Positions 16,625 to 26,019 of a DNA stretch of 36,367 nt are shown here, in pieces. A program made the translations under genes and the position numbers. The first letter of the stretch is position 1. The number at the start of each line of letters is the position of its first letter. Origin of the DNA: Paludibacter sp. (GTDB lineage: Bacteria > Bacteroidota > Bacteroidia > Bacteroidales > Paludibacteraceae); the NCBI GenBank assembly GCA_003250325.1, contig QKGU01000096.1:1-36367 (forward strand). Reading direction: 5' to 3'. The notes under the pieces were generated by a model. That model was not told the origin of the DNA and searched no databases. It saw only the letters and a list, made by a program, of their open reading frames with translations.

Positions 16625-17737
16625 ATGAACGATGAACAACTTAAGTATAAAATTGGAATAACACTCATAAAAGGTATCGGCAATAATTTGGCGAAAAGCC
16701 TGATTGCTTATGTCGGAAGTGTGGAAGGTGTTTTTCTCGAAACGCAGCGAAATTTGGCAAAAATTCCCGGTATCGGCGAAGTGCTTTCGCGTGAGATTGT
16801 TTCACAAAATGTACTTCAAAGAGCCGAAAAGGAAATTGAATTTATTGCTAAAAATAAGATCAAAACACTTTATTATACCGATAAAGAATATCCTTACCGT
16901 CTGAAAGAATGTCCCGATTCTCCCATTATGCTTTATGGTAAAGGAGCCAAAGATTTTAATTCCGGGAAATTTGTTGCGGTTGTGGGGACAAGAAATGCTA
17001 CCGAAACGGGAAAAGAAAATTGCCGGAAGCTGGTTGATGATTTGTCTAAAAATCAACCAAATGTAACGGTGGTGAGCGGGTTGGCTTACGGAGTTGATAT
17101 TTGTGCGCATAAAGCATCGCTCGATGCGAATTTGCCAACTATTGGCGTTGTTGGGCACGGTTTGGATCGCCTTTATCCGTCGATACATCGTTCGGTGGCA
17201 GAAAAAATGCTCGAAAAAGGAGCTTTGCTCACCGAATATCTGAGCGAAACAAATCCCGATAGACCAAATTTTGTTCAGCGAAACAGGATTATTGCAGGAA
17301 TGTGCGATGCGCTTGTGGTTGTAGAGTCGGCTACCCGGGGAGGAGCGCTAATTACCGCTGAAGTGGCCAACGATTATAACCGCGATGTTTTCGCATTTCC
17401 GGGAAGAGTAGGGGACGAATGGTCGGGCGGATGTAATGCCTTGATAAAACAAAATAAAGCTTCGCTGATAGAATCGGCCGACGATTTGCTGAAGTTCATG
17501 AACTGGGAAACCCAGAAATCGGCTTCGAATATCCAAACTGCATTGTTTGTCGATTTGTCGGACGAAGAGCAAGGGATTGTTTCGTTGCTTCGTCAGAATC
17601 CGGATGGTTTGCAGTTGAACGAACTTGCCATACAATCGGGGAAACCTGTAAGTAAAATATCCTCACTTCTATTGGAAATGGAATTTAAAGGCGTGGTAAA
17701 ATGCCTGCCGGGGAATTTATATAAAATAGTGAAATAA
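16625..17737 (+). CDS. dprA: DNA-processing protein DprA
   Basis: HhH region, VVGTRNATETG, VVSGLAYGVDICAHKASL, VGHGLDRLYPSIHR, PNFVQRNRIIAGMCDALVVVESATRGGALITAEVANDYNRDVFAFPGRVGD. Confidence 0.96.
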   Translation: MNDEQLKYKIGITLIKGIGNNLAKSLIAYVGSVEGVFLETQRNLAKIPGIGEVLSREIVSQNVLQRAEKEIEFIAKNKIKTLYYTDKEYPYRLKECPDSPIMLYGKGAKDFNSGKFVAVVGTRNATETGKENCRKLVDDLSKNQPNVTVVSGLAYGVDICAHKASLDANLPTIGVVGHGLDRLYPSIHRSVAEKMLEKGALLTEYLSETNPDRPNFVQRNRIIAGMCDALVVVESATRGGALITAEVANDYNRDVFAFPGRVGDEWSGGCNALIKQNKASLIESADDLLKFMNWETQKSASNIQTALFVDLSDEEQGIVSLLRQNPDGLQLNELAIQSGKPVSKISSLLLEMEFKGVVKCLPGNLYKIVK

Positions 17738-17749
17738 GAACTTGTCGCG

Positions 17750-18202
17750 ATGTATAGTAAAGAAGAATTAAAGCAGTTGAAAAAGGAATTTTGGGAAGGG
17801 TTTGGTGTATATTGCAGTCAGGTTCCAGCATTGAAACGGCGTAAAAGCAAGTTTATGCTTTACAACACCAAAATGAAGGGCGTGGAAATGAAATTCGATG
17901 CTACTCGCGAAGGCGCATTTGTTATTTTGGAAATAAACCTGCCAAGCGAAAAGGCGCGTCTGGATAAGTTTGAGCAATTTGAGCAATACAAATCTATTAT
18001 GGAAAAAAACTTCCCCGAAGGGTTAATATGGGATTTTGCTTATGTGCGCGAAACCGGAAACGAAGTGTGCCGCATCTATACACAAAAAGCAGGGATTGAC
18101 ATTCATCGTCGCATCCAATGGATGGAATTTTACCAGTTTATGTCCACCGAAATGCTGAAACTGGAAAAAGCTTTCAAAATGGTGAAGGAAGTGATAGAAT
18201 AG
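17750..18202 (+). CDS. DUF4268 domain-containing protein
   Basis: EFWEGFGVYCSQ...KFMLYNTKMKGVEMKFDATREGAFVILEI. Confidence 0.75.
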   Translation: MYSKEELKQLKKEFWEGFGVYCSQVPALKRRKSKFMLYNTKMKGVEMKFDATREGAFVILEINLPSEKARLDKFEQFEQYKSIMEKNFPEGLIWDFAYVRETGNEVCRIYTQKAGIDIHRRIQWMEFYQFMSTEMLKLEKAFKMVKEVIE

Positions 18203-18236
18203 AAAAGTCCTCCGAAAATGCTTTCAGAAGACTTTT
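18203..18236. terminator. Bidirectional terminator between DUF4268 gene and pstS
   Basis: aaaagtcctccgaa / ttcagaagactttt, 14-bp stem with two wobble pairs. Confidence 0.8.
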
Positions 18237-18263
18237 TATTTTCTTAAATAATACCAGAGAAGA

Positions 18264-19076
18264 TTACTTCTTCAATGGAACGTATCCTACGCTTTCCACA
18301 ATTTTCTGACCTTCGCCTGAAAGAACGAATTTTATGAATGGATTATTTTTAGCTTCCGATTTCTTTTCGTAGTAGAAATACAACGGACGTACAATTGGGT
18401 ATGTTTGGTTAATCGCATTCTTCATTGATGGTGCAATAAACTTTTTGCCGTCAAACGAAGCATGAACAGCTTTTACACTTTTGTTGATATATGCCAATCC
18501 TACGTAACCGATAGCACCTTTTGTCTGGCTTACCGATTGAATAATAGCTCCTGTAGCAGGCATACTCAAAATAGAGTTTACATAGTTTTTGTTCAACAAA
18601 ACGTGTTCTTTAAAGAATTCGTAAGTGCCTGAGCTTGTTTCGCGAGAATAAGGAATGATCTTCATGTCCTGGCCACCCACTTGTTTCCAGTTAGTGATTT
18701 TTCCGGTGAAAATACCTTCCAGTTGTTCGCGTGTAAGGTTTGAAACCGGGTTCGAAGGATTTACCACTACTGCCAATGCATCGTATGCGATAATTTTCTC
18801 AACGATTGTTTTTCCTGCACTTTTACATTTCAATTTCTCGTCAAGTTTCATGCTTCTAGAAGCCATTGCAATGTCTGTTGTACCTTCCATAAGTGCAGCA
18901 ATACCTACACCACTACCACCACCGATTACGGTTACGGCTTGTTTATTACTTTTCATAAATACTTCGGCTTCTTTCTGTGCCAAAGGTAAAACGGTATCAC
19001 TTCCTTTAATTTTTTGTGCATAGAATGAAGGTGCCATTGCACACAATATCATTACCGATACAATAATTTTTTTCAT
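18264..19076 (-). CDS. pstS: PstS-family phosphate ABC transporter substrate-binding protein
   Basis: IKGSDTVLPLAQKEAEVFM, GGGSGVGIAALMEGTTDIAMASR, REQLEGIFTGKITNWKQVGG, RETSSGTYEFFKEHVL. Confidence 0.9.
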   Translation of the reverse strand: MKKIIVSVMILCAMAPSFYAQKIKGSDTVLPLAQKEAEVFMKSNKQAVTVIGGGSGVGIAALMEGTTDIAMASRSMKLDEKLKCKSAGKTIVEKIIAYDALAVVVNPSNPVSNLTREQLEGIFTGKITNWKQVGGQDMKIIPYSRETSSGTYEFFKEHVLLNKNYVNSILSMPATGAIIQSVSQTKGAIGYVGLAYINKSVKAVHASFDGKKFIAPSMKNAINQTYPIVRPLYFYYEKKSEAKNNPFIKFVLSGEGQKIVESVGYVPLKK

Positions 19077-19117
19077 TTCTTAATTGTTTTAATTATCAAA
19101 TTAATTCGTTTTTATTT

Positions 19118-20113
19118 TTATAAATTCATTTCGAGATTAACAAGAAAACTGGTTGTTTGATTGCCTGTTGTTTTGTTTGAATACTGCACATTTGGTGCAA
19201 TCTTAATTCCTTTTACCGGCGAATACTCAAGTCCTGCAATATATACCTGACCGTCTGAAGTGTTCCAGCCACTTGTTGAAGTTCCTATTTTATCAGACAT
19301 GATATTGTCGAAACGTCCGAATACTGAAAGTTTTTTCACAACATCATAATTTCCGTAAACTGAGATTCCCGAGAAGTTATGATCTATTGTCATTTTATTT
19401 CCACTCTGGTAATTGTATTCCGCACCAATTGATCCTTTTTTACATTTATAACCCACAAAAGCACTTAAAGTACTTTGAGCATCATTTTTCTTCATATAAT
19501 CACCATATAAGCGAACATATAAATTCTTAATGGGCTCAGCAGTTAAGCCTGCGGCGAATTGAAATGCGCTGTCAGCCTGTACTTTTTTATAACCTTCACC
19601 ATTAAATACAGATAAGTCGACACTTAACTGTGGGATAATTTTGTAGCTTGCAGAAAGACCTAAATCTGCACTGCTGTTGAAACCATAATTATCCTGAAAT
19701 GATTTGTAGAGATATCGTTTTCCCCAAAATGACTCCTGCAATTTAAACGCTGCAGTACCAATTAATCCGAAGTCGGCATTAAACGATTCACATGCATAAC
19801 TTGCATAAGCATTTTTTAGAAAAACAGTAAAAGCTGATGGCGTTAGACCACCTGTGTTTGCAATATCAAATACAACTTTACCTGAAATGTTTTTACTAAA
19901 GTTATAGCCATAACCAAAATATGCCCGTTGTACTTCAAAAGCATAATTAGTCATGTTATTTGAATTTACCATCGAAAAATCGCTAAACACTTTAATAATT
20001 GGTTTTCCATTTGGGGTAAAAGTTTCGGAACTACTCTTAGTTTCCTGTGCGATAGCAAAAATAGATACAAAAAGAGAGAAAGCTGTTACAAGGATTTTAA
20101 TTTTCATTTTCAT
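19118..20113 (-). CDS. Outer-membrane porin (phosphate-selective porin O/P-like)
   Basis: Signal peptide, beta-barrel with GKVVFDI, ending in NLEMNL; adjacent to pstS. Confidence 0.75.
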   Translation of the reverse strand: MKMKIKILVTAFSLFVSIFAIAQETKSSSETFTPNGKPIIKVFSDFSMVNSNNMTNYAFEVQRAYFGYGYNFSKNISGKVVFDIANTGGLTPSAFTVFLKNAYASYACESFNADFGLIGTAAFKLQESFWGKRYLYKSFQDNYGFNSSADLGLSASYKIIPQLSVDLSVFNGEGYKKVQADSAFQFAAGLTAEPIKNLYVRLYGDYMKKNDAQSTLSAFVGYKCKKGSIGAEYNYQSGNKMTIDHNFSGISVYGNYDVVKKLSVFGRFDNIMSDKIGTSTSGWNTSDGQVYIAGLEYSPVKGIKIAPNVQYSNKTTGNQTTSFLVNLEMNL

Positions 20114-20158
20114 TTGTGTTATTGTTGTTTCGTTTCGGTTGCAAAGAAACTGTATAGG

Positions 20159-20198
20159 TATTACAGTGTTACGGCAAATGTATTACAAAAATATTACA
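20159..20198 (-). promoter_or_regulatory. Pho-box-like direct repeat array upstream of porin-pstS
   Basis: Exact TATTACA at 20159, 20181 and 20192 (spacings 22 and 11 bp); TGTAATA on the coding strand. Confidence 0.55.
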
Positions 20199-20312
20199 TT
20201 TTTTATTCTAAGGTTGGAACGTTGGAAAACGACTGATGTTTAGTTTGTTAGATAATCTACACAAAAAAGTACCCTGAATATTCAAAACAGCTGTATATTC
20301 AGAAATAAAAAA

Positions 20313-20342
20313 AAGGCTGCCAGAGTTTATTCCGACAGCCTT
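20313..20342 (-). terminator. pgk terminator
   Basis: On minus strand AAGGCTGTC ... GGCAGCCTT followed by a T run. Confidence 0.75.
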
Positions 20343-20364
20343 ACATTATAATTGTCTCAGAGGA

Positions 20365-21621
20365 TTAGAATCCGCGAATTGCTTCAATTCCTGGAAGTAC
20401 TTTTCCTTCCATGTATTCTAACATAGCGCCACCACCTGTTGATACGTAACTTACTTTGTCTGAAAGTTTGTTTTTGTTGATTGCAGCTACTGAGTCGCCA
20501 CCACCAATCAATGAGAAAGCCCCATTGGAAGTTGCAGTTGCTACAGCGTGAGCAATAGCAGTTGTTCCTTTTGCGAATTTATCCATTTCGAATACGCCCA
20601 TTGGACCATTCCAAAGAACTGTTTTAGAGTTGGCAATAACTTCGCTGAAAGTTGCAATAGTTTCGTCGGCAATGTCTAATCCCATCCAGCCTTCAGGAGT
20701 TTCATTTGTTTTAGAAATACATGTTGCTGCATCGGCTGCAAATTTATCAGCATTAACAGCATCAGTAGGAATATATACATTTACGCCTTTTGCTTTAGCT
20801 TTGTTTAAAATTTCAAGCGCTAAATCAAGTTTGTCAGCTTCACATAGTGAATTGCCAATTTCGCCACCCAAAGCTTTGATGAAAGTATATGTCATACCAC
20901 CACCAATAATCAGGTTCTGAACGCGGTCCAATAAGTTTTCTATAATTAAAATTTTATCAGAAACTTTTGCACCGCCCATAATGGCTGTAAAAGGCGATTG
21001 TGCTTCTTTTAAAACTTTATCCATGGCTACTAATTCGCTGTTGATAAGGAAACCGAACATTTTGTTTTCTTCAGTAAAGAATTGAGCAATAACAGCAGTT
21101 GAACCGTGAGCACGGTGAGCTGTTCCGAATGCATCGTTTACATAAACATCAGCATAAGAAGCCAGTTTTTTTGCAAACTCTAACTGATCTGCTTTTAATG
21201 CTTTTTTTGCTGCCTTTTTTTCTTCTTCGGTTGCAAATTCGCCACGCGGTTTTCCTTCTTCTTCTGCATAGAAACGAAGGTTTTCAAGTAAAAGAATTTC
21301 TCCGGCTTTCAATGCTGCTGCCTGCGCTTCAGCATTAGCACAGTCTTCTGCAAACTGAACAGGTAAACCAATTTTTTCTTCTACTGCTGAAATGATTTGT
21401 TTTAATGAAAATTTAGGATCCGGATTTTGTTTTGGACGTCCCATATGTGACATTAAAATAACAGAGCCGCCATCAGCGATAATTTTTTTGATTGTAGGCA
21501 ACGCACCACGAATACGTGTATCATCGCTTACAGCACCAGTTTCTTTGTTTAATGGAACATTAAAGTCCACACGAACAATTGCCTTTTTGCCGGCAAAATT
21601 AAAATTGTCAATAGTTTGCAT
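20365..21621 (-). CDS. pgk: Phosphoglycerate kinase
   Basis: [80 protein letters not shown]. Confidence 0.97.
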   Translation of the reverse strand: MQTIDNFNFAGKKAIVRVDFNVPLNKETGAVSDDTRIRGALPTIKKIIADGGSVILMSHMGRPKQNPDPKFSLKQIISAVEEKIGLPVQFAEDCANAEAQAAALKAGEILLLENLRFYAEEEGKPRGEFATEEEKKAAKKALKADQLEFAKKLASYADVYVNDAFGTAHRAHGSTAVIAQFFTEENKMFGFLINSELVAMDKVLKEAQSPFTAIMGGAKVSDKILIIENLLDRVQNLIIGGGMTYTFIKALGGEIGNSLCEADKLDLALEILNKAKAKGVNVYIPTDAVNADKFAADAATCISKTNETPEGWMGLDIADETIATFSEVIANSKTVLWNGPMGVFEMDKFAKGTTAIAHAVATATSNGAFSLIGGGDSVAAINKNKLSDKVSYVSTGGGAMLEYMEGKVLPGIEAIRGF

Positions 21622-21720
21622 AACTTATTTATTTGAAAGTTTGATAATTGTTGCGAAAAATTTCAGGGAATTTCTGTCAGTTTCAGGATCTTAAAGTCCT
21701 GTTGTGTCACGATACAACTT

Positions 21721-21774
21721 ATATGTAACTTCTTGTTGCTTTTTGGGTGCAAAGGTACAAAAAAAGTTACATAT
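21721..21774. repeat. 11-bp inverted repeat bracketing the pgk promoter (candidate operator)
   Basis: atatgtaactt (21721-21731) and aagttacatat (21764-21774) around the -7 element TACCTTTG (minus; 21750-21757). Confidence 0.55.
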
Positions 21775-21866
21775 TTAAGGTAAATACCGTCTTTGTATTT
21801 GATTCTGTAATGGTTTTTTATCATTAAAAAAATTAAAGAAAAAAATCTTTATTGATTATATATTTG

Positions 21867-21874
21867 TATCTTTG
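21867..21874 (+). promoter_or_regulatory. -7 element TATCTTTG for mdh
   Basis: TAnnTTTG match ~46 nt upstream of ATG at 21921; lies inside the longer ORF-track call. Confidence 0.6.
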
Positions 21875-21920
21875 CGTTGCTAAAAAAAGGAATATAAAAC
21901 AATTTAAAAATAAATTTATT

Positions 21921-22862
21921 ATGTCAAAAGTAACCGTAGTTGGTGCCGGAAATGTTGGCGCCACATGTGCAAACGTATTAGCATTTAATGAAGTCGCTGA
22001 TCAAGTGGTAATGCTTGATGTAAAAGAAGGCGTATCAGAAGGAAAAGCACTTGATATGACTCAAACAGCTGCATTGTTAGGTTTCGACTCTACCATTGTC
22101 GGTTGTACAAACGACTATGCTCAAACAGCAGACTCAGACGTGGTGGTAATTACCTCAGGAATTCCTCGTAAACCGGGTATGACACGCGAAGAATTGATCG
22201 GAGTAAATGCAGGTATTGTAAAAACTGTTTCAGAAAACATTCTTAAATATTCTCCTAATGCAATTATCGTGGTTGTAAGTAACCCAATGGATACTATGAC
22301 TTATCTTGCGTTGAAAGCAACCGGTCTTCCAAAAAACAAAGTAATTGGTATGGGTGGCGCTTTGGATAGTTCACGTTTCAAATGCTATTTGAGCAAAGCA
22401 TTGAACGCTAATCCAAACGAAGTTGAAGGTCTTGTTATCGGTGGTCACGGCGATACAACCATGATTCCTTTGACTCGTTTCGCTAACTACAAAGGTCGCC
22501 CTGTAAGCGAAATTCTTTCAAAAGAGGCATTGGATAAAGTAGTTGCTGATACAATGGTTGGTGGAGCTACATTGACAGGATTGCTTGGAACTTCGGCATG
22601 GTATGCTCCGGGAGCTGCAGCAGCTTATCTGGTAGAATCAATTATTCACGACCAAAAGAAAATTATTCCTTGCTGTGTATCGTTGGAAGGCGAATACGGA
22701 CAAAACGATATTTGTATTGGTGTTCCTGTACTTATCGGTAAAGGTGGCGTTGAAGAAATCATTGATTACAAACTCAACGACGAAGAAAAAGCATTGTTCG
22801 AAAAGAGTGCTGCTGCTGTACGTGGAACAAACAACGTATTGAAAGAAATAAACGTATTGTAA
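21921..22862 (+). CDS. mdh: Malate dehydrogenase
   Basis: MSKVTVVGAGNVGATCANVLAFNE, VVITSGIPRKPGMTREELIGVNA, SNPMDTMTYLALKATGLPKNKVIGMGGALDSSRFK, GGHGDTTMIPLTR. Confidence 0.97.
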   Translation: MSKVTVVGAGNVGATCANVLAFNEVADQVVMLDVKEGVSEGKALDMTQTAALLGFDSTIVGCTNDYAQTADSDVVVITSGIPRKPGMTREELIGVNAGIVKTVSENILKYSPNAIIVVVSNPMDTMTYLALKATGLPKNKVIGMGGALDSSRFKCYLSKALNANPNEVEGLVIGGHGDTTMIPLTRFANYKGRPVSEILSKEALDKVVADTMVGGATLTGLLGTSAWYAPGAAAAYLVESIIHDQKKIIPCCVSLEGEYGQNDICIGVPVLIGKGGVEEIIDYKLNDEEKALFEKSAAAVRGTNNVLKEINVL

Positions 22863-22880
22863 TACTTCTTTCACAAATAT

Positions 22881-22916
22881 AAAAAAGCTGCAATTGAAAT
22901 CAATTGTGGCTTTTTT
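22881..22916 (+). terminator. mdh terminator
   Basis: aaaaaagctgcaattg-aaat-caattgtggctttttt stem-loop with T run. Confidence 0.8.
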
Positions 22917-22998
22917 GTTGTTTATATATTAAGTTGTTTGTAAAGATATTAAATATTAAACTTTTACAATGATTTGTCTCATTTGTTGCAATAAATAT

Positions 22999-23006
22999 TA
23001 TCTTTG
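22999..23006 (+). promoter_or_regulatory. Promoter of Fur-family gene (TTTG 22973 - N22 - TATCTTTG)
   Basis: Both -33 and -7 elements present with Bacteroidetes spacing. Confidence 0.6.
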
Positions 23007-23037
23007 CACTTTATTTAAAAAATTTATATAAAATATC

Positions 23038-23454
23038 ATGACTCCGACACTTCAAACACATAACTATTTGCTCAGATTTTCCATTAAACCATCTGTTCAA
23101 CGTACTGCGGTGATGGAATTTCTACTGAATAATAGGATTCACCCAACGATTGATGAAATATATATGGCTTTGAGTCCTCATATGCCAACATTGTCAAAAA
23201 CAACAGTTTACAATACGTTGGATTTGTTTGTGGAAAAAGGAGCTGTTCGTGCGTTAGTAATCGATGAAAAAAATGCCCGCTATGATGTTGATACATCAGC
23301 TCATGCTCATTTTATGTGTAACAGTTGCGGTAAGGTTCATGACATATTTGATGTAAATCCGGTATTTTTCCAATTGCCGGAATCCGATAAATTTAAAATT
23401 CAGGCTGTAGAGATTTCTTATTCGGGGATTTGCAACGAATGTAAAGGAAATTGA
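23038..23454 (+). CDS. Fur/PerR-family transcriptional regulator
   Basis: IKPSVQRTAVMEFLLNNRIHPTIDEIYMAL, LSKTTVYNTLDLFVEKG, HAHFMCNSCGKVHDI, GICNECKG (two CxxC). Confidence 0.93.
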   Translation: MTPTLQTHNYLLRFSIKPSVQRTAVMEFLLNNRIHPTIDEIYMALSPHMPTLSKTTVYNTLDLFVEKGAVRALVIDEKNARYDVDTSAHAHFMCNSCGKVHDIFDVNPVFFQLPESDKFKIQAVEISYSGICNECKGN

Positions 23455-23478
23455 AACAAGAAATATCAAAAATAAATG

Positions 23479-23505
23479 AAAGTACACCTTCGTGTGCTTT
23501 TTTTT
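23479..23505 (+). terminator. Terminator after Fur-family gene
   Basis: aaagtacac-cttc-gtgtgctttttttt. Confidence 0.75.
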
Positions 23506-23612
23506 ATATCTTTGACAGATATTTTTAAGTTATTTTTGCGAGTTAAATTATTTAAATTAAACATTTCGGTGGCTTTATATTCAAAGAGTTTAATCACCAA
23601 ATAAATAAGAGT

Positions 23613-24890
23613 ATGAAAAAAATAACCATTTATCTATTTTTATTTCTGGCTATAAATGTAGTTAATTCTCAACAAAAAGTAAAGAAAGGATTTGGATTTG
23701 GCGCGTTGCCAGCTATTTCATACGATTCGGATTTGGGTTTCCAATACGGAGCTTTGGTGAATTTATACGATTATGGTGATGGCTCCAGTTTTCCGAAATA
23801 TAACCATTCGTTGTATCTGGAATTATCTACTTATACCAAGGGGACGACTATTGCCCGAATGAGGTATGATTCAGAAAGATTGATCCCAAAGGTTCGTACA
23901 ACATTGGATGTTGCTTATGTGCCGGACCAGATGGCTGATTTCTTTGGATTCAATGGTTACCAAAGTGCTTACAATGCAGCATTGGCTAAGCAATACAGGA
24001 ATTTCTACAAGAATGAAAAAGATGTATTCCGTATTAAAGCCGATTTTCAGGGATATTTCGGAGAATCGAAATTTGGCTGGGTAGCCGGTTATGCATTTTA
24101 TAACTTCAAAATGGATACGGTGGATGTTGTTAAGCTTGGATTGCCTTCGGTTCCGGGTGGCGATTTGTTTCAAAAATACAAAAGTTGGGGATTGATTGAT
24201 GCTACAGAAGCTGGAGGTGGAAGTCTGAACTATTTCAAACTCGGTTTAAAATACGATACACGCGACCAGTTGGCATGCCCTACAAAAGGAATCTTTACGG
24301 AAGCAGTAGTGCAAACCGCACCTAAATTTGTCAATCAGGATTTTCCTCATACGAAAATGGCAGTAATTCATCGCCAGTATTTTACATTGGCTAAGGGTCT
24401 GTTATTTGCCTATCGGTTGGATTATCAAACGACATTAGGGAATAGTAAGGTGCCTTATTATGCTCAACCGGAATTGATTACAAGTTATCTGATTGCCGCC
24501 AGTAATCAGGGCTTGGGCGGTAAAAGTTCGGTTCGTGGTGTGCTCAGAAATCGCGTGGTTGGTGATGCGGTTGGTTTTGGAAACTTTGAATTCCGATACA
24601 AATTCCTACGTTTCGAATTATTTAAACAAAATTTTTATCTGGGAACCAATGTTTTCTTTGATTCGGGAATTATTTTGAAACCAATTGCAATGGATTTGGC
24701 AAATGTTTCCGAAGCAGATAAAGCACTTTATTTTAATGATTATAATTCTGGAAAATTCCATTCCGCTGCAGGTATCGGTCTGAAAATCGGGTGGAACGAG
24801 AATTTCGTGATTTCGGCTGATTTTGGAAAAGCATTCAACAAACAGGATGGAAATACCGGATTTTATATTGGACTGAACTATCTGTTTTAG
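23613..24890 (+). CDS. BamA/TamA-like outer membrane beta-barrel (surface antigen D15 family)
   Basis: GFGALPAISYDSDLGFQYGAL, KLGLKYDTRDQLACPTKGIFTEAVV, LGGKSSVRGVLRNRVVGDAVGFGNFEFRYKF. Confidence 0.85.
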   Translation: MKKITIYLFLFLAINVVNSQQKVKKGFGFGALPAISYDSDLGFQYGALVNLYDYGDGSSFPKYNHSLYLELSTYTKGTTIARMRYDSERLIPKVRTTLDVAYVPDQMADFFGFNGYQSAYNAALAKQYRNFYKNEKDVFRIKADFQGYFGESKFGWVAGYAFYNFKMDTVDVVKLGLPSVPGGDLFQKYKSWGLIDATEAGGGSLNYFKLGLKYDTRDQLACPTKGIFTEAVVQTAPKFVNQDFPHTKMAVIHRQYFTLAKGLLFAYRLDYQTTLGNSKVPYYAQPELITSYLIAASNQGLGGKSSVRGVLRNRVVGDAVGFGNFEFRYKFLRFELFKQNFYLGTNVFFDSGIILKPIAMDLANVSEADKALYFNDYNSGKFHSAAGIGLKIGWNENFVISADFGKAFNKQDGNTGFYIGLNYLF

Positions 24891-24909
24891 AATTTATTTG
24901 AGTTGAATT

Positions 24910-24917
24910 TATCTTTG
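24910..24917 (+). promoter_or_regulatory. -7 element TATCTTTG immediately upstream of GT2 start
   Basis: Ends 8 nt before ATG (24925): near-leaderless. Confidence 0.45.
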
Positions 24918-24924
24918 CCAAATT

Positions 24925-26019
24925 ATGGTGTTGATCGTTATTACTGCTGTTGTCACTTTTTTATATTTGTTGCTGATCACTATTTTCATCATCGGATGGA
25001 AACGTGTATTTACTTTTATTCCTAAGGGAAACGAGAATCTGACTAAATCGATTTCTGTGGTAGTTCCCTGTCGAAATGAAGAGGAAAATATTCGTCACTT
25101 TATTTCGTCAGTGGCTCAGCAAAGTTATCAGCATTATGAACTGATCTTCGTCAATGATCATTCGACCGACCGCACCCGAAATTATATAAAAGCCGCTCAG
25201 GCTACGCTCCCCAATATCGTTTTGATAGATGCTGAAGGTTTTGGGAAAAAGAACGCACTGAAACAAGGTATCCTGCAAGCAAGTTCCGATCTTATTGTTA
25301 CGACTGATGCCGACTGTATTCCATCTTACCATTGGCTGGAAACATTGGTTTGTTATCAGGAAAGATATCCGGCAGATCTGATTATTTTACCTGTGAAGTT
25401 AGCCTACGAGTTCAATACCTTCTCCTACTTGCAGGCGATGGAGTTTTCTACGCTGGTGGCATCGGGTGCTGCGTCAGCAGGAGTAGGGATGCCAATCTTG
25501 TGTAATGCAGCCAACATGGCTTTCAAAAAAAGCACGTGGTTGAAAAGTCGAAATGATTTGCATGAAGATGAAATCTCAGGCGATGACATATTTTTGTTAC
25601 AGAGCGTAAAGAAAAGAGGTGGCAAAATTCGATTTTTAAAATCTGAATCGGCATTTGTTACTGCGAAATCGGCAAAAAACATTTCCGAGTTTGTGCATCA
25701 ACGTCGCCGTTGGGCTGCAAAATCGCCTTCCTATACCGATTGGCAGATTATTTTTACGGCTATTTTGATTCTATCGATAAGCGTGTGGGAACTGGCACTA
25801 TTGTTTTTCTCGATAAGTAGTTGGAAGGCGCTGATCCTTTTTGGGACATTATTTCTCCTGAAGTATTTGGCTGATAATATCTTTTTAATGAAAATCCGTA
25901 AATTTTTTCAGTTTGAAAAAACCTGGCTTTATTCCATCCTTCTCTCGGTTGTTTATCCTTTTTATATTGTTTTTGTAGGTATTTCGGCTTTGCTTATTAA
26001 ACCTAAAAAGTGGAAATAA
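24925..26019 (+). CDS. Glycosyltransferase family 2, membrane-anchored
   Basis: ISVVVPCRNEEENIRHFISSV, FVNDHSTDRT, VTTDADCIPSYHWLE, HEDEISGDDIFLLQ, HQRRRWAAKS; C-terminal TM segments. Confidence 0.93.
   Translation: MVLIVITAVVTFLYLLLITIFIIGWKRVFTFIPKGNENLTKSISVVVPCRNEEENIRHFISSVAQQSYQHYELIFVNDHSTDRTRNYIKAAQATLPNIVLIDAEGFGKKNALKQGILQASSDLIVTTDADCIPSYHWLETLVCYQERYPADLIILPVKLAYEFNTFSYLQAMEFSTLVASGAASAGVGMPILCNAANMAFKKSTWLKSRNDLHEDEISGDDIFLLQSVKKRGGKIRFLKSESAFVTAKSAKNISEFVHQRRRWAAKSPSYTDWQIIFTAILILSISVWELALLFFSISSWKALILFGTLFLLKYLADNIFLMKIRKFFQFEKTWLYSILLSVVYPFYIVFVGISALLIKPKKWK

Noticed and set aside
20274-20302. CTGAATAT...ATATTCAG 8-bp inverted repeat beyond the pgk terminator
   Set aside because: Perfect but AT-rich and short, just outside a stronger terminator; not enough to claim function
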